Notes: generated by a model not told the origin, from the letters alone. A stretch of 64,000 nucleotides of DNA from Rouxiella silvae (GCF_002093625.1 NZ_MRWD01000023.1:1-64000), one strand, 5' to 3'. Counted from the stretch's first letter, positions 16,505 to 27,788 are shown. A program made the numbers and translations.

Positions 16505-17380
16505 ATGGACTTTCGCCTGACTGGGCTGGCGTTTGCCACGTTATTATTAGTTGGTTGTGCCGGGAGTGGGGATAAGCCCAAATCGTTGGTTACGCCATCC
16601 GCTACGGCGCCAAAAACGGCGTCTGCAACGGGTGTCGTGCCAACGGCTGCCGATGCATCAAATCCACCGGCTCCCGAAGCGGTTGACCCGCAGTTAGGTG
16701 GACGTTCAGATCCCCTGCAGGGTTTTAACCGCTCAATGTTCAACTTCAACTTGAACGTGCTTGATCCTTATGTTTTGCGTCCGGTTGCCGTGGCGTGGCG
16801 CGACTATTTGCCACAGCCTGCGCGTAACGGTCTGAGTAATTTCTTCGACAACCTCAGTGAGCCATCAACCATGGTTAACTATTTTGTTGAAGGCAACATT
16901 AATGAAGGTGCTAAACACTTTACGCGCTTCTTCCTCAACACCATTTTGGGGATGGGCGGCCTTATCGACGTTGCGTCGATGGCTAACCCACAGTTGGCGA
17001 AAGAAGAACCTCATCGTTTCGGCAGCACCTTGGGCCATTACGGGGTGGGTTACGGTACCTACGTGGTGTTGCCGGGTTACGGCAGCGCTACGCCGCGTGA
17101 AGACGTCGGCGGTCTGGTTGACGACCTTTACTTCCCGCTTAACTACCTGACCTGGTGGATGTCGGCCGGTAAATGGGCGCTGCAGGGTATCGAAACCCGT
17201 GCACAGTTGCTTGATTCCGACGGCCTGCTGAAAAACTCTTCCGATCCTTACGAGTTTATCCGCGCGGCTTACTTCCAGCATCATGATTTCCTGGCCAACG
17301 GCGGTAAGCTGACCCCCGTGGTTAACCCGAACGCCGCGGCGATTCAGGGCGATTTGGACAGTATCGACTCGGCGAACTGA
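16505..17380 (+). CDS. mlaA: outer-membrane lipid-asymmetry lipoprotein MlaA (VacJ)
   Basis: A 291-residue lipoprotein with lipobox LVGC (Cys ~19). It removes misplaced phospholipids from the outer leaflet of the outer membrane and hands them to MlaC. The conserved core starts at DPLQGFNRSMFNFN (~75) and includes NLSEPSTMVNYFVEG and PGYGSATPREDVGG. Between the Cys and the core lies an Ala/Pro/Thr-rich linker of about 50 residues, longer than in E. coli MlaA (251 aa in all). GGGAGA precedes the ATG. It converges on fadL through a shared terminator. Confidence 0.95.
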   Translation: MDFRLTGLAFATLLLVGCAGSGDKPKSLVTPSATAPKTASATGVVPTAADASNPPAPEAVDPQLGGRSDPLQGFNRSMFNFNLNVLDPYVLRPVAVAWRDYLPQPARNGLSNFFDNLSEPSTMVNYFVEGNINEGAKHFTRFFLNTILGMGGLIDVASMANPQLAKEEPHRFGSTLGHYGVGYGTYVVLPGYGSATPREDVGGLVDDLYFPLNYLTWWMSAGKWALQGIETRAQLLDSDGLLKNSSDPYEFIRAAYFQHHDFLANGGKLTPVVNPNAAAIQGDLDSIDSAN

Positions 17381-17395
17381 GTTTCGCAGCCAAAC

Positions 17396-17423
17396 AAAAA
17401 AGCGCCCAAGGGCGCTTTTTTTA
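17396..17423. terminator. bidirectional terminator mlaA/fadL
   Basis: AGCGCCC-AA-GGGCGCT (17401-17416) with A-run before and T-run after, so it can serve both converging genes. Confidence 0.85.
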
Positions 17424-17437
17424 TCTCTAACGTTGTA

Positions 17438-18715
17438 TTAGAACGCGTAGTTAAAGTTCAGGCCGTACAGCATTGCGGTGCCTTTGGCATCGAACTCGTA
17501 GTTAGGCACGCCGTCTGCCACTTTTTCACTAATATGTACTGATTTACCGTGCATATAGGAGACACCGAGGTCAACCGAGGCGTCTTTGTTAAACGCATAG
17601 GTGGTACCCACGCTCAACCACAGGCGGTCTTGATCGGGGATCGAAATGGTGCGGTTATCGGCTGGAACCGGGCTATCGTCATAGGCGATACCGGTGCGGA
17701 AGGTCCACTCATCGCTGTAGTAGTAGGTTGTACCCAGCGCCAAACGATAAACGTCGTGATATCCCTCTTTTTTCTCAAACAGCGTGTTGCCGTTGGAGCC
17801 GGTGGCTTTCAGCTCCTGGAACTGACTCCAGCTGGTATAAGTCAGGCTGTAGTGAACTGCCCACTTAGGCGCTACGCGGTTATAACCTGAGACTTCCCAC
17901 ATTTCTGGCAGGTTTAGGGTCAACGAACCCGGAACCGTGTTGCCGCCGGTGCCGCCTGCTAACACCGGCAGGTCACTGCGGTAGTTGCCGTCGAAATCAA
18001 TATCTACTTTAGAACGATAGGTGAAGCCATAGCGGTTGTTGTCATCCACTTCATACAAAATACCGGCGTTCCAGCCGTAGCCCCACGCGTTGCCGTTCAG
18101 ATGCGCGGCGGTGGTGTCGGCAGGAATGGTGCCACGGCTTTGCAGCGCCACCAGTTCACCGGCATTACGCTCGATTTTTGCCTTGGCATACACTGCATCA
18201 AAACCGACGCCGAAGCTGAAGTGCCGGTTAAGGCGATAGGCGGCGCTGAGGTTAAGGTTTTCGGTAATCAGGTCGGTTTTGCCCGCCAGCGGTCCGGCGG
18301 GATAGCCGCTTTCGAATTCGGTCGATAATCCGTAGTTCGACGTGGCCGATGCGCCCAACGCCCACTGGTCGTTAATCGGTAGGATGAAGTGCAGGTTAGG
18401 CACCCAGGCATTGGGGGCGATGTTGCCGTCATCGGTGCTGCGTCCGGTGACCGGGGATTTACCGGTCAGGCTGACGTCAGGATCGACGTAAACAAAACCG
18501 CCTGAGAAGGAAGGGCGATCGAACATGGTCATGGTTGCAGGGTTACGACTGCCGGATGCGGCAGAGTCGGCGATGGCGCCTTCACCCGAGAAGGAGCGGC
18601 CCAGTCCGGCTGCGGTGTATTCGTTTAGCTGAAATCCTGCCGCGTAAACTTGGGTTGAAACAAGTACCATTGCAGCTGCCACAGCCGATCTTTTAAACAG
18701 GTTTTTCTGGTTCAT
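17438..18715 (-). CDS. fadL: long-chain fatty acid outer-membrane transporter FadL
   Basis: A 425-residue outer-membrane beta-barrel protein. The signal peptide ends [11 protein letters not shown]. The plug region has the family's NPA motif in [11 protein letters not shown] (~residues 57-60), and the C-terminus ends in an aromatic residue (NFNYAF). It imports long-chain fatty acids for FadD activation. The ATG at 18715 is preferred because GAGG lies 8 bases upstream; a TTG six bases earlier is not needed. Two FadR-like sites stand 85-125 bases upstream. Confidence 0.95.
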   Translation of the reverse strand: MNQKNLFKRSAVAAAMVLVSTQVYAAGFQLNEYTAAGLGRSFSGEGAIADSAASGSRNPATMTMFDRPSFSGGFVYVDPDVSLTGKSPVTGRSTDDGNIAPNAWVPNLHFILPINDQWALGASATSNYGLSTEFESGYPAGPLAGKTDLITENLNLSAAYRLNRHFSFGVGFDAVYAKAKIERNAGELVALQSRGTIPADTTAAHLNGNAWGYGWNAGILYEVDDNNRYGFTYRSKVDIDFDGNYRSDLPVLAGGTGGNTVPGSLTLNLPEMWEVSGYNRVAPKWAVHYSLTYTSWSQFQELKATGSNGNTLFEKKEGYHDVYRLALGTTYYYSDEWTFRTGIAYDDSPVPADNRTISIPDQDRLWLSVGTTYAFNKDASVDLGVSYMHGKSVHISEKVADGVPNYEFDAKGTAMLYGLNFNYAF

Positions 18716-18799
18716 GACCAAAACCTCATTTTATGTTTTATAGAACAAAGTTACTCATGGGTAACGATGAGCGGCGGATTGTAGAGTCCGGAGTGGGCC

Positions 18800-18840
18800 G
18801 ACTAATCAGACCAGTAGGCGAAGTATAGGTCCGACCTGTA
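18800..18840 (-). promoter_or_regulatory. two FadR operators of fadL
   Basis: 18824-18840 (TATAGGTCCGACCTGTA) and, on the other strand, 18800-18816 (TACTGGTCTGATTAGTC) both fit the FadR consensus AACTGGTCNGACNTGTT. Two FadR sites are also known at E. coli fadL. They would repress uptake when no long-chain acyl-CoA is present. The surrounding 430-base gap (18716-19145) also carries the divergent yfcZ promoter region. Confidence 0.75.
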
Positions 18841-19145
18841 CACATGTTGCAATGTTGTTTCACACTTTCTGGCAATTAGATTTTAAAAATCAGATCCGCT
18901 TAACAAAAAAGATACGATTAAGATTCACTAAACTAACAACTCGGGTTGAACTAATTGGCAAATAAATAATTCAGACTTTTTGACGCGAGTTATTCTTGTG
19001 ATTTGAGTCACTTAAAAACCCTGTAAAAAGTAGGGGCTAGTTTCATTGAAGAGGCAGGAGTAAAATAAATCGCAGAAAATCGATAACTTTTAATGATTCA
19101 TTACGGCCAAAGGCCAGGCGCATGAGTGCGTTGCAAGGAGAAAAT

Positions 19146-19472
19146 ATGTCAGCTCTATCAATTGAGTCTCAGAAAAAAGGTCACGCAATCAACGCCTGCA
19201 GTGCCCAAGAAACGGCCGCCTGCTGCTGTGTCGATGTGGGAACAATTATTGATAACACCGACTGCACGGCGTCTTACCAGAACGTTTTCGCGACCCGTGA
19301 AGACGCCCAGGCAATGCTCGAAAATCTGACCGCGCGCGCGCGCAAGGCAGAATCTGATCCTTGCGTCATTCGCGGCGATTTTAAAGATGTTGAAAACGGT
19401 GTTGAATTAACCGCTGATTTCACCTTCTGCTGCCAAATTGAATCTATTAATTTCCAACTCTCTCTTCGTTAA
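19146..19472 (+). CDS. yfcZ: DUF406 protein YfcZ
   Basis: A 108-residue cytoplasmic protein of the YfcZ/YiiS family, function unknown. Cysteine-rich N-terminal region: CSAQETAACCCVDVGTIID, followed by the family's DCTASYQNVFATRE. Three adjacent Cys (CCC at ~28-30) are a hallmark. The ATG at 19146 is preceded by AAGGAG at good spacing, better than the ATG at 19122. It lies between fadL and fadI as in E. coli. Confidence 0.88.
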   Translation: MSALSIESQKKGHAINACSAQETAACCCVDVGTIIDNTDCTASYQNVFATREDAQAMLENLTARARKAESDPCVIRGDFKDVENGVELTADFTFCCQIESINFQLSLR

Positions 19473-19605
19473 TATCTGCCTTAACCGCTCTTTGGCGTCC
19501 CCACGTCGTTGAGCGGTAGTCATCTGTTGCATTCAAAATTTGCTGTTGCTCGCAATTCGTCATCATGGACTTTGCCAACTGTAATCATCTGGTTAACACT
19601 AAGTT

Positions 19606-19622
19606 ATCAGGTCGGACCTGTT
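19606..19622 (+). promoter_or_regulatory. FadR operator of fadIJ
   Basis: CAGGTCGGACCTG (19608-19620) is a perfect 6-bp dyad around G and fits the FadR consensus on both strands. It lies 64 bases before the fadI start. Confidence 0.8.
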
Positions 19623-19685
19623 GCATTGATAAGACTTTAAAATACTCTTTAAAACATTGGCCGTTTGGATTACTCAGGAGCTCCT

Positions 19686-20999
19686 ATGAATAAGGCAATT
19701 CCACTGGTTACGCGTGAGGGCAGCCGTATCGCCATTGTTGACGGTTTGCGTACCCCATTTGCCAAACAGGCGACTGCCTTTCATGGCGTACCCGCTGTTG
19801 ATTTGGGGAAAATGGTGGTCAGCGAGCTGCTGGCGAAAAGTGGGATTGACTCGGCAATCATCGATCAACTGGTGTTTGGTCAGGTAGTTCAAATGCCTGA
19901 AGCGCCGAATATTGCACGTGAAATTGTGTTGGGGACCGGCATGAGCGTCTCGACCGATGCCTACAGCGTTTCTCGTGCCTGCGCCACCAGCTTTCAGGCC
20001 GTCGCCAATGTGGCCGAAAGTATTATGGCAGGCACCATTAGCATCGGCATTGCCGGTGGGGCAGACTCCTCCTCGGTGCTGCCGATTGGGGTCAGCAAGG
20101 CGCTGGCTCGTACGCTGGTTGACGTTAATAAAGCCAGAACCCTCTCCCAGCGGCTGTCGTTGTTTAGCAAACTAAAACTACGTGACCTGTTGCCGGTGCC
20201 GCCTGCGGTGGCCGAATACTCCACCGGGCTGCGCATGGGTGACACCGCAGAGCAAATGGCAAAATCGCATGGCATCACTCGCTTACAGCAGGATGAGCTG
20301 GCACATCGCTCGCATCAGTTGGCGGCGAAAGCCTGGGAAGACGGGTTGCTCGACGGGCAGGTAATGGCCGCACACGTTCCGCCGTACAAAGACGTGCTGC
20401 AAAAAGACAACAATATTCGTTTCAATTCCAGCATCGAACAGTATGCAAAATTACGTCCGGCGTTTGACCGCAAGCACGGCACGGTGACGGCGGCGACCAG
20501 TACGCCGCTCACCGACGGTGCGGCGGCGGTGCTAATGATGAGTGAGTCGAGAGCGCTGGCGTTGGGGCTACGTCCGCTGGGGTATTTACGCAGTTTCGCC
20601 TTCGCGGCTATCGATGTTTGGGAAGATATGCTGCTTGGGCCTGCCTATGCGACGCCGCTAGCGTTAGATCGTGCGGGGTTAACCCTCCAAGATATTGATT
20701 TAATTGACATGCATGAAGCTTTTGCCGCGCAAACGCTGGCCAATATAAAAATGTTTTCCAGCCAACAGTTTGCTAAGGAAAAGCTTGGCCGAGAGCAGGC
20801 GATAGGCGAAATAGATTGGAATAGATTTAACGTATTGGGTGGATCGCTGGCCTATGGCCATCCTTTTGCGGCAACCGGTGCGCGAATGATAACTCAAACC
20901 CTGCATGAGCTGCGCCGCCGCGGCGGTAAATTGGGCTTAACCACCGCCTGTGCCGCCGGTGGACTTGGTGCCGCAATGATTCTGGAGGTGGCCGAATGA
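19686..20999 (+). CDS. fadI: 3-ketoacyl-CoA thiolase FadI
   Basis: A 437-residue thiolase (E. coli FadI 436) that cleaves 3-ketoacyl-CoA with CoA in the anaerobic/alternative beta-oxidation complex with FadJ. The acylated Cys lies in [16 protein letters not shown] (~residue 99). The C-terminal [17 protein letters not shown] and [12 protein letters not shown] motifs carry the His and second Cys. The ATG at 19686 has AGGAG 5 bases upstream; the in-frame TTG at 19665 is rejected. Its stop overlaps fadJ by ATGA. Confidence 0.95.
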   Translation: MNKAIPLVTREGSRIAIVDGLRTPFAKQATAFHGVPAVDLGKMVVSELLAKSGIDSAIIDQLVFGQVVQMPEAPNIAREIVLGTGMSVSTDAYSVSRACATSFQAVANVAESIMAGTISIGIAGGADSSSVLPIGVSKALARTLVDVNKARTLSQRLSLFSKLKLRDLLPVPPAVAEYSTGLRMGDTAEQMAKSHGITRLQQDELAHRSHQLAAKAWEDGLLDGQVMAAHVPPYKDVLQKDNNIRFNSSIEQYAKLRPAFDRKHGTVTAATSTPLTDGAAAVLMMSESRALALGLRPLGYLRSFAFAAIDVWEDMLLGPAYATPLALDRAGLTLQDIDLIDMHEAFAAQTLANIKMFSSQQFAKEKLGREQAIGEIDWNRFNVLGGSLAYGHPFAATGARMITQTLHELRRRGGKLGLTTACAAGGLGAAMILEVAE

Positions 21000-23161
21000 A
21001 CCAGAAACCGCTGATTTTCCCCGTTGAAAAATTGGAAACCGCCACGCCTTCGGCTTTCACGCTGCACTTTACCGAAGACGACATCGGCATTATTACCATC
21101 GACGTGCCGGATGAGAAAGTGAACACCCTAAAGGCCGAGTTTGTCCATCAGGTGAGTCAAATACTCCACCAGGCGCAGCAACATCCCAAGCTTAAGGGGC
21201 TTATTTTTGTGTCGGGCAAGAAGGATTCCTTTATTGCCGGGGCCGACATCAGCATGATTTCCCGCTGCACGCAGGCAAGTGAGGCTGAGGAGCTGGCAAA
21301 AAAAGGCCAGACAGTGATGGCGCAGATTGCTGGCCTGAAGGTGCCGGTCGTCGCGGCTATTCATGGCGCCTGTTTGGGAGGCGGACTGGAGTTAGCACTG
21401 GCCTGTAACAGCCGTATTTGTTCGCTGGACGATAAAACGCAGCTTGGCCTGCCAGAGGTGCAGTTGGGTCTGTTGCCCGGATCAGGCGGAACGCAGCGCC
21501 TGCCACGGCTGATTGGCGCACCCAAAGCGCTGGATATGATGCTGACAGGCCGCAGCATTCGCGCTAAACAGGCGCTGCGCATGGGACTGGTTGACGATGC
21601 CGTTCCTCAGTCTATTTTACTGCAAACTGCTATTGAGCGAGTGAACAAGGGCCGTATCAGTAAAAGAGTGTTGCCCTGTCAGGCTCGACTTGCTCAGGGG
21701 CCGTTAGGGAAAACGCTGCTGTTTCACTTTGTGCGCAAGCAAACGCGCGCTAAATCGAAGGGCCATTATCCCGCGACCGAAAAAATTATTGATGTGGTGC
21801 AAACCGGGTTGACTCAGGGCAGCGGCAGTGGGTATCAGGCCGAAGCGCGTGCCTTTGGCGAACTGGTGATGACGCCGCAGTCGGAGGCGCTACGCGGGCT
21901 GTTTTTTGCCTCAACTGCGCTGAAAAAAGATTTAGGTGCCGAGGCCTCACCGCGTGAGATCCATAACGTTGCCGTACTCGGCGGCGGACTGATGGGCGGC
22001 GGCATTGCCAGCGTCACGGCCACAAAAGCGGGTGTGCCGGTCAGGATTAAAGACATTAATCAGCAGGGAATAAGCCACGCGTTTAAAACCAGTTGGGACC
22101 TGCTGCAGGGCAAAGTAAAACGCGGCCACCTTAAACGCGCCGAGCAGCAGCGCCAGATGATGCTGATTTCCGGGACTACTGATTACAGCGGTTTCAGGCA
22201 AGTTGATTTAGTGGTTGAAGCCGTGTTTGAAGATCTCGAACTGAAACAAAAGATGATCCGTGAAGTTGAGGAAAATGCTGCCCAGCAGACTATTTTTGCC
22301 TCAAATACTTCTTCTCTACCGATTCACGAAATTGCTCGCGGTGCAGCAAGGCCTGAGCAGGTTATTGGCCTGCACTATTTCAGTCCAGTCGATAAAATGC
22401 CGCTGGTGGAGGTTATACCCCATGCGCATACCAGCGCAGAGACGATTGCCACCACCGTCGCGTTTGCCAGAAAGCAGGGCAAGACGGCGATTGTTGTTGG
22501 CGATAGCGCCGGATTTTACGTTAACCGCATTCTGGCTCCTTACATAAATGAAGCGGCGCGCTGCCTGCTGGAAGGGGAGAGTATTGAGCATATCGATAAT
22601 GCGTTGGTCAACTTTGGTTTTCCCGTCGGTCCGCTCCAGCTCTTGGATGAAGTAGGTATAGACGTCGGCACTAAAATCATTCCCATTCTTGAAACGGCCT
22701 ACGGTGAACGTTTTGCGCCACCGCCGGGGCTGGACGCGGTGCTTAAAGATGACAGGAAAGGCCGTAAAAATGGCAAGGGCTTTTATCTTTATGCCGATAA
22801 AGGGCAAAAGGCCAAGAAAAAGCAGGCAGACTCTTCTATTTACAAGCTGTTAAATCTGACGCCTAAAAATAAGCAAGCCGAGAGCGACATCGCTGACCGC
22901 TGTGTCGCACTGATGCTAAATGAGGCCGTTCGCTGCCTCGACGATGGCACGGTGCGTAATGCCCGTGATGCCGATATTGGTGCCGTTTTTGGCATCGGTT
23001 TCCCGCCATTTCTCGGCGGGCCGATGCGTTATATCGACAGTTTGGGTGCCGATAGGGTGGTGAAGAAATTGCAGGCACTTCAGCGGCAGTACGGCGAGCG
23101 TTTTGCACCCTGTGACGCGCTGCTCACGCGAGCCGCCGAAGGGCAGAAATTGTATAGCTGA
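20996..23161 (+). CDS. fadJ: multifunctional enoyl-CoA hydratase/3-hydroxyacyl-CoA dehydrogenase FadJ
   Basis: A 721-residue bifunctional enzyme. The N-terminal enoyl-CoA hydratase/isomerase domain has the oxyanion-hole sequences [10 protein letters not shown] and [15 protein letters not shown], with catalytic Glu in [15 protein letters not shown]. The NAD-binding domain starts [15 protein letters not shown] (~residue 325), and the C-terminal dehydrogenase part has [15 protein letters not shown] and GFYVNRI. It works with FadI. Length is as expected (E. coli 714). Confidence 0.95.
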   Translation: MNQKPLIFPVEKLETATPSAFTLHFTEDDIGIITIDVPDEKVNTLKAEFVHQVSQILHQAQQHPKLKGLIFVSGKKDSFIAGADISMISRCTQASEAEELAKKGQTVMAQIAGLKVPVVAAIHGACLGGGLELALACNSRICSLDDKTQLGLPEVQLGLLPGSGGTQRLPRLIGAPKALDMMLTGRSIRAKQALRMGLVDDAVPQSILLQTAIERVNKGRISKRVLPCQARLAQGPLGKTLLFHFVRKQTRAKSKGHYPATEKIIDVVQTGLTQGSGSGYQAEARAFGELVMTPQSEALRGLFFASTALKKDLGAEASPREIHNVAVLGGGLMGGGIASVTATKAGVPVRIKDINQQGISHAFKTSWDLLQGKVKRGHLKRAEQQRQMMLISGTTDYSGFRQVDLVVEAVFEDLELKQKMIREVEENAAQQTIFASNTSSLPIHEIARGAARPEQVIGLHYFSPVDKMPLVEVIPHAHTSAETIATTVAFARKQGKTAIVVGDSAGFYVNRILAPYINEAARCLLEGESIEHIDNALVNFGFPVGPLQLLDEVGIDVGTKIIPILETAYGERFAPPPGLDAVLKDDRKGRKNGKGFYLYADKGQKAKKKQADSSIYKLLNLTPKNKQAESDIADRCVALMLNEAVRCLDDGTVRNARDADIGAVFGIGFPPFLGGPMRYIDSLGADRVVKKLQALQRQYGERFAPCDALLTRAAEGQKLYS

Positions 23162-23558
23162 GAAATTGAGCGTAAAATGTTCAGTCTGTTGAATGTGTTC
23201 GCTGTGAGTCATCCCTAAATTTCGCCTGTAGGTGTGACGGAGATCACGGCTTAATTCGGGGTTTCTGGTAAACGTTAATCAGCTACCCTAACCGTTAGAT
23301 ATGGTCATTAAATAAGCAGTCTATTTACATCCATTTTCAGTTGGTGTAAAAAACAGCGTTTTATTTACGATAACTTTCAGGCAAAATGCCCGACCGCGAT
23401 ACAGATGCCACAGCGTTATTAAGGACGCAGGCATTCCGACGGTACGTTTTGGTGATGTTCTGATGATGTAGTGCCCTGCTAGGATGTGGGCAGAAGGGTA
23501 ATACAGCACGCGAAGCGTACCTGTATAGCGCTATTTTTGTTAACAAAAGCGGTGCAAT
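23162..23558. other. 397-base gene-free stretch with a CRP-like site
   Basis: No open frame here looks coding. The one clear signal is TGTGA-CGGAGA-TCACG (23233-23248). I see no fadJ terminator with a T-run. A non-coding RNA could be encoded after the CRP-like site, but no terminator before sixA supports it. Confidence 0.35.
23233..23248. promoter_or_regulatory. CRP-like binding site between fadJ and sixA
   Basis: TGTGACGGAGATCACG matches TGTGA-N6-TCACA at nine of ten conserved bases. It lies 70 bases after fadJ and over 300 before sixA, so its target is not obvious. Confidence 0.5.
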
Positions 23559-24047
23559 ATGCAAGTTGTGATTATGCGTCACGGTGAGGCTGCTCTCGAT
23601 GCAGCCAGCGATTCGGTTAGACCTCTTACCGATTGTGGATGTGACGAAACAGTATGTATGGCGTCCTGGTTAAATGGCCGCTCCGTTAAGATTCAGCGTG
23701 TTCTGGTGAGCCCTTATTTGCGGGCGCAGCAAACGCTGGAAAAAGTGCGTCAGGCGATAGCGCTTCCTGAAAAGGTCGACGTGTTGCCAGAATTGACGCC
23801 CGGCGGCGATGCTGCTCTGGTAGCCGAGGAGCTGCAGGCCTTGGCAAAAGAGGGGGTTAGCTCCGTACTGGTGGTGTCTCACTTGCCGCTGGTGGGTTAT
23901 CTGGTGGCTGAATTATGCCCCGGGAAATGTCCGCCAATGTTCGCTACCTCTGCCATGGCCAGCGTTGAAATTAACGCCGACACGGGGCAGGGAAGTTTCG
24001 ACTGGCAGTTCAGTCCTTCGCAGGTGATTGCAAAAGCCTGCGGTTGA
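23559..24047 (+). CDS. sixA: phosphohistidine phosphatase SixA
   Basis: A 162-residue histidine phosphatase. The catalytic RHGEA motif is MQVVIMRHGEAALDA (His ~8), and the second conserved His lies in VVSHLPLVGYL (~108). It dephosphorylates phosphohistidine; in E. coli the target is NPr of the nitrogen PTS. The Asp-rich N-terminal loop and length agree with E. coli SixA (161). A terminator separates it from the converging smrB. Confidence 0.94.
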   Translation: MQVVIMRHGEAALDAASDSVRPLTDCGCDETVCMASWLNGRSVKIQRVLVSPYLRAQQTLEKVRQAIALPEKVDVLPELTPGGDAALVAEELQALAKEGVSSVLVVSHLPLVGYLVAELCPGKCPPMFATSAMASVEINADTGQGSFDWQFSPSQVIAKACG

Positions 24048-24070
24048 TTCGAATCGCAGTGGTTAGACGT

Positions 24071-24099
24071 AAAAAAGGCACAGCGCGCTGTGCCTTTTT
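24071..24099. terminator. bidirectional terminator sixA/smrB
   Basis: GGCACAGC-GC-GCTGTGCC (24077-24094) with six A before and five T after. Confidence 0.85.
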
Positions 24100-24117
24100 G
24101 CATTTCTGGGCTGATGC

Positions 24118-24663
24118 CTAGTCTTCCCGCGTTTTATCATCCAGTTCGACCAGGACCAGCAGAGCCGCATTGCCCCCAAGCTCACGCGGCGCCTGATGAA
24201 AAGCCTCTACGTCCGGGTGCTGTGCCAGCCACAACGGTGTCTGTTGCTTTAAAATGTGTTTGCCGTGCCCGTGCATCACACAGGCACAGTGCACGTGTTC
24301 ACGGCGACAGGCGGCAATTAGCGCACCCAGCTCCTGCTTCGCTTCACGCTGGGTAAGCCCATGTAAGTCCAGAAAAAGCTCCGGTGAATAATCACCGCGG
24401 CGCAGTTTTTTTAGCTCAAAATGGCTGACGTCAGGCCTGACGTGACGCACCGGCCCTTCATTGTCCAGCATCGGCTGGAACTCATCGGAAAAATAGTACG
24501 TTGCGTCAACCTGCTCTTGCAATAGCCGTTTCGGCGAGGCAATAACCTGTGGCTTTCGCGTAGGTTTATGCAAAATAGTATCGTTTTTCAAACGCTTGGT
24601 GCCCGGTACCGCCTCACGAAATAAGGTGAGGTCTTCCTTATTCAGGGAGAATTTTTTCTTCAT
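24118..24663 (-). CDS. smrB: ribosome-collision endonuclease SmrB
   Basis: A 181-residue protein with a C-terminal Smr domain: [15 protein letters not shown] (~residues 98-112), then [11 protein letters not shown] and [14 protein letters not shown]. SmrB cuts mRNA between collided ribosomes to start rescue. The N-terminal extension is basic and mediates ribosome binding. It is divergent from prmB across a ~190-base gap. Confidence 0.92.
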   Translation of the reverse strand: MKKKFSLNKEDLTLFREAVPGTKRLKNDTILHKPTRKPQVIASPKRLLQEQVDATYYFSDEFQPMLDNEGPVRHVRPDVSHFELKKLRRGDYSPELFLDLHGLTQREAKQELGALIAACRREHVHCACVMHGHGKHILKQQTPLWLAQHPDVEAFHQAPRELGGNAALLVLVELDDKTRED

Positions 24664-24850
24664 CGTTATATCATCATTCTTCGCACATTTTTACAGTGTA
24701 CCTGCTCAGTGCTTCCTTTCTAAATAAAACTGTTTCGCGGTATCTCGCAACAAAAGGGGATACCTGCTGATTTGTTGCTGTCTTCGTGGCAAACTATGCG
24801 GAAATTTTATGGCCGTAAATAAAGCCACCCGCCGTACCCAGGAGAGAAAA

Positions 24851-25783
24851 TTGGATAAAATATTCGTCGACGAAGCCGTCAGTGAGCTGCATACCATTCA
24901 GGATATGCTGCGCTGGACCGTCAGCCGCCTGAATGCCGCTAATGTTTATTACGGGCATGGAACGGATAATCCTTGGGACGAGGCCGTACAACTGGTGCTG
25001 CCAAGCGTGTTTCTGCCGCTCGACATTCCAGAGGATATGCACACCGCGCGCCTGACCTCCAGCGAGCGTCATCGTATTGTTGAGCGCGTGATCCGCCGCG
25101 TCAACGAGCGCGTACCTGTTGCTTACCTGACCAATAAAGCCTGGTTCTGCGGTATGGAGTTTTACGTTGATGAACGTGTGCTGGTTCCGCGCTCGCCGAT
25201 TGCTGAACTGATCAACAACCGCTTTGCCGGCATTTTGCAGCACCAGCCTGAGCATATTCTTGATATGTGCACCGGCAGCGGCTGTATCGCAATTGCCTGC
25301 GCTTACGCCTTCCCCGAGACGGAAGTGGATGCGGTAGATATCTCCGCCGACGCGCTGGCGGTTGCTGAACGTAACATCGACACCCACTGCATCGAGCAAT
25401 GGGTTACGCCAATTCGTTCTGACCTGTTCCGCGAACTGCCTGTGCTGCAATACGACCTGATTGTAACCAACCCGCCGTACGTTGACGAAGACGACATGGC
25501 AGACCTGCCGGACGAATATCGCCACGAGCCTGAATTAGGCTTGGCTTCCGGCAGTGATGGTTTGAAACTGACGCGTCGTATTCTGGCCTGTGCGCCTGAT
25601 TACCTGACTGACAACGGCGTGCTGGTTTGTGAAGTGGGCAACAGCATGGTACATCTGATGGAACAATATCCGGATATTCCCTTTACCTGGCTGGAGTTTG
25701 AGAACGGCGGTGACGGCGTATTTATGCTGACCAAACAACAGTTGCAGGACTGTGCGGCGCATTTCAGTATCTACCGCAGCTAA
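24851..25783 (+). CDS. prmB: 50S ribosomal protein L3 glutamine methyltransferase PrmB
   Basis: A 310-residue SAM-dependent methyltransferase that methylates a Gln of ribosomal protein L3. SAM motif I is [16 protein letters not shown] and the Gln-binding catalytic loop is [13 protein letters not shown] (NPPY). The start is a TTG at 24851: it has AGGAG 6 bases upstream and gives exactly the E. coli length and N-terminus (DKIFVDEAV). The upstream ATG at 24809 would add 14 basic residues and lacks a site. aroC follows after 39 bases. Confidence 0.93.
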   Translation: MDKIFVDEAVSELHTIQDMLRWTVSRLNAANVYYGHGTDNPWDEAVQLVLPSVFLPLDIPEDMHTARLTSSERHRIVERVIRRVNERVPVAYLTNKAWFCGMEFYVDERVLVPRSPIAELINNRFAGILQHQPEHILDMCTGSGCIAIACAYAFPETEVDAVDISADALAVAERNIDTHCIEQWVTPIRSDLFRELPVLQYDLIVTNPPYVDEDDMADLPDEYRHEPELGLASGSDGLKLTRRILACAPDYLTDNGVLVCEVGNSMVHLMEQYPDIPFTWLEFENGGDGVFMLTKQQLQDCAAHFSIYRS

Positions 25784-25822
25784 TTGAATTTTAACAGTTA
25801 ACACACAGCTTAAGGAGCCGTG

Positions 25823-26908
25823 ATGGCTGGGAACAGTATTGGGCAATTTTTCCGCGTCACTACTTTTGGTGAATCCCACGGTATCGCGTTGGGATGTATT
25901 ATTGACGGCGTTCCTCCGGGTATTCCTCTGACCGAGGCTGACCTGCAGCACGATCTCGACCGCCGTCGTCCGGGTACGTCTCGCTATACCACGCAGCGTC
26001 GTGAAGCCGATGAAGTGAAAATTTTATCAGGCGTGTTTGAGGGCGTAACGACCGGTACCAGCATTGGTCTGATTATCGAAAATACCGATCAGCGTTCGCA
26101 GGATTACAGCGCCATCAAAGACGTATTTCGTCCGGGACACGCTGATTACACCTACGAGCAAAAGTATGGCACTCGTGACTATCGCGGCGGCGGTCGTTCC
26201 TCTGCGCGTGAAACCGCGATGCGCGTTGCCGCCGGTGCTGTCGCCAAAAAATATCTGGCGCAGAAGTTTGGCGTGAAGGTTCGCGGCTATCTGGCACAGA
26301 TGGGCGACGTCAGCTGCGAGCTGAAAGACTGGGATTTGGTCGAAACCAACCCGTTCTTCTGCCCGGACGAGTCCAAGCTTGAAGCACTGGACGAACTGAT
26401 GCGCGAGCTTAAAAAAGCCGGTGATTCTATCGGTGCCAAAATCACCGTGGTGGCAGAAAACGTACCAACCGGACTCGGCGAGCCGGTTTTCGACCGTCTG
26501 GACGCCGACATTGCCCACGCGCTGATGAGCATCAACGCGGTGAAAGGCGTTGAAATCGGTGACGGTTTTGCCGTTGTGAATAAGCGTGGCAGCGAAAACC
26601 GTGACGAAATCACGCCGCAGGGCTTTGAAAGCAATCACGCTGGCGGCATTCTGGGCGGCATCAGCAGCGGTCAGGCGGTGGTTGCGCATATTGCCCTGAA
26701 GCCAACGTCGAGCATTACCGTGCCGGGTCGCACTATCAATCGCGAAGGCGAGCAGGTCGAAATGATCACCAAAGGTCGTCACGACCCTTGTGTTGGCATT
26801 CGCGCCGTGCCCATTGCCGAAGCCATGATGGCCATTGTGTTGATGGACCACCTGCTGCGCCAGCGCGCGCAGTGTGGCGATGTTAACTCTAGCGTTCCAC
26901 GCTGGTAG
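25823..26908 (+). CDS. aroC: chorismate synthase AroC
   Basis: A 361-residue FMN-dependent lyase converting 5-enolpyruvylshikimate 3-phosphate to chorismate. It carries the signatures [18 protein letters not shown] (residues ~11-28), [11 protein letters not shown], and [16 protein letters not shown] near the C-terminus. The ATG at 25823 follows AAGGAG; the GTG three bases before is ignored. Part of a prmB-aroC-mepA run. Confidence 0.96.
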   Translation: MAGNSIGQFFRVTTFGESHGIALGCIIDGVPPGIPLTEADLQHDLDRRRPGTSRYTTQRREADEVKILSGVFEGVTTGTSIGLIIENTDQRSQDYSAIKDVFRPGHADYTYEQKYGTRDYRGGGRSSARETAMRVAAGAVAKKYLAQKFGVKVRGYLAQMGDVSCELKDWDLVETNPFFCPDESKLEALDELMRELKKAGDSIGAKITVVAENVPTGLGEPVFDRLDADIAHALMSINAVKGVEIGDGFAVVNKRGSENRDEITPQGFESNHAGGILGGISSGQAVVAHIALKPTSSITVPGRTINREGEQVEMITKGRHDPCVGIRAVPIAEAMMAIVLMDHLLRQRAQCGDVNSSVPRW

Positions 26909-26951
26909 TGAACTGAAAAGACTGACTTTAGGCAGAGGACGCTGTTAAAGC

Positions 26952-27788
26952 ATGCGCATAAAAATCGGATTGATCGGCCTGTTGGCCGCAGCGGTGGCTT
27001 TCCCCGCACTGGCGGTAACGCCGTGGCAGCGTATCACTCAGCCTATTGCCGGCGTTCCGCAGGCGGTAGGCAGCTATGCCAATGGCTGCCAGATAGGGGC
27101 TAAATCTCTGCCGCTCGACTCGCCTGACTATCAGGTGATGAGAACGGATCAGCGCCGCTACTTTGGTCAACCGGACCTGCTGACCTTTATCAAGCGCTTG
27201 TCGTCAGAGGCTAATCGTCAGAGTTTGGGCACCGTGCTGATTGGCGATATGGCAATGCCCGCCGGAGGGCGTTTTAGCAGCGGACATGCCAGTCATCAGT
27301 CAGGTCTCGACGTCGATATCTGGCTGCAACTGCCGCGTAAACGATGGACTGAGCAACAGCTGCTAAAACCGCAGCCGATTGATTTGGTTAGCCGCGACGG
27401 TAAAAGCATTGTTAAAAGCCAATGGCAGCCGCAGATCGAAAAGCTGATTAAGCTTGCGGCTGAAGACACCGACGTGGTGCGCATTTTTGTCAATCCGGCG
27501 ATTAAACAGCAGCTTTGTGTCGATGCGGGCAGCGACCGTGAATGGTTGCATAAAGTCAGGCCGTGGTTTGGGCACCGTGCACACATGCACGTTCGCCTGC
27601 GCTGTCCGGTGGGTGACCATAACTGTGAAAGTCAGGCACCGCCTCCAGCGGGTGACGGCTGTGGTGCAGAGCTGCAAAGCTGGTTCCTGCCGCCAAAGCC
27701 GGGCAGTGGCGTACCTGAAAAGCGCGAGCCACCGCCGCTGCCGGCCGTTTGTCAGGCGTTACTTGATAAACACGTGGGCCAGCTTTAA
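26952..27788 (+). CDS. mepA: penicillin-insensitive murein endopeptidase MepA
   Basis: A 278-residue periplasmic zinc endopeptidase (LAS/M74 family) that cuts DD and LD cross-links of murein. The signal peptide is cleaved after PALAV. Zinc ligands are His and Asp in [16 protein letters not shown] (~residues 113-128) and the late His in [12 protein letters not shown]. Paired Cys near the C-terminus (CPVGDHNC) fit periplasmic disulfides. In E. coli yfcA follows; here epmC follows directly. Confidence 0.94.
   Translation: MRIKIGLIGLLAAAVAFPALAVTPWQRITQPIAGVPQAVGSYANGCQIGAKSLPLDSPDYQVMRTDQRRYFGQPDLLTFIKRLSSEANRQSLGTVLIGDMAMPAGGRFSSGHASHQSGLDVDIWLQLPRKRWTEQQLLKPQPIDLVSRDGKSIVKSQWQPQIEKLIKLAAEDTDVVRIFVNPAIKQQLCVDAGSDREWLHKVRPWFGHRAHMHVRLRCPVGDHNCESQAPPPAGDGCGAELQSWFLPPKPGSGVPEKREPPPLPAVCQALLDKHVGQL

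Noticed and set aside
24794-25525. 243-codon frame on the minus strand across prmB
   Set aside because: Antisense shadow of prmB with no family features.
26027-26851. 274-codon frame on the minus strand across aroC
   Set aside because: Antisense shadow of aroC, His-rich composition and no ribosome-binding site.
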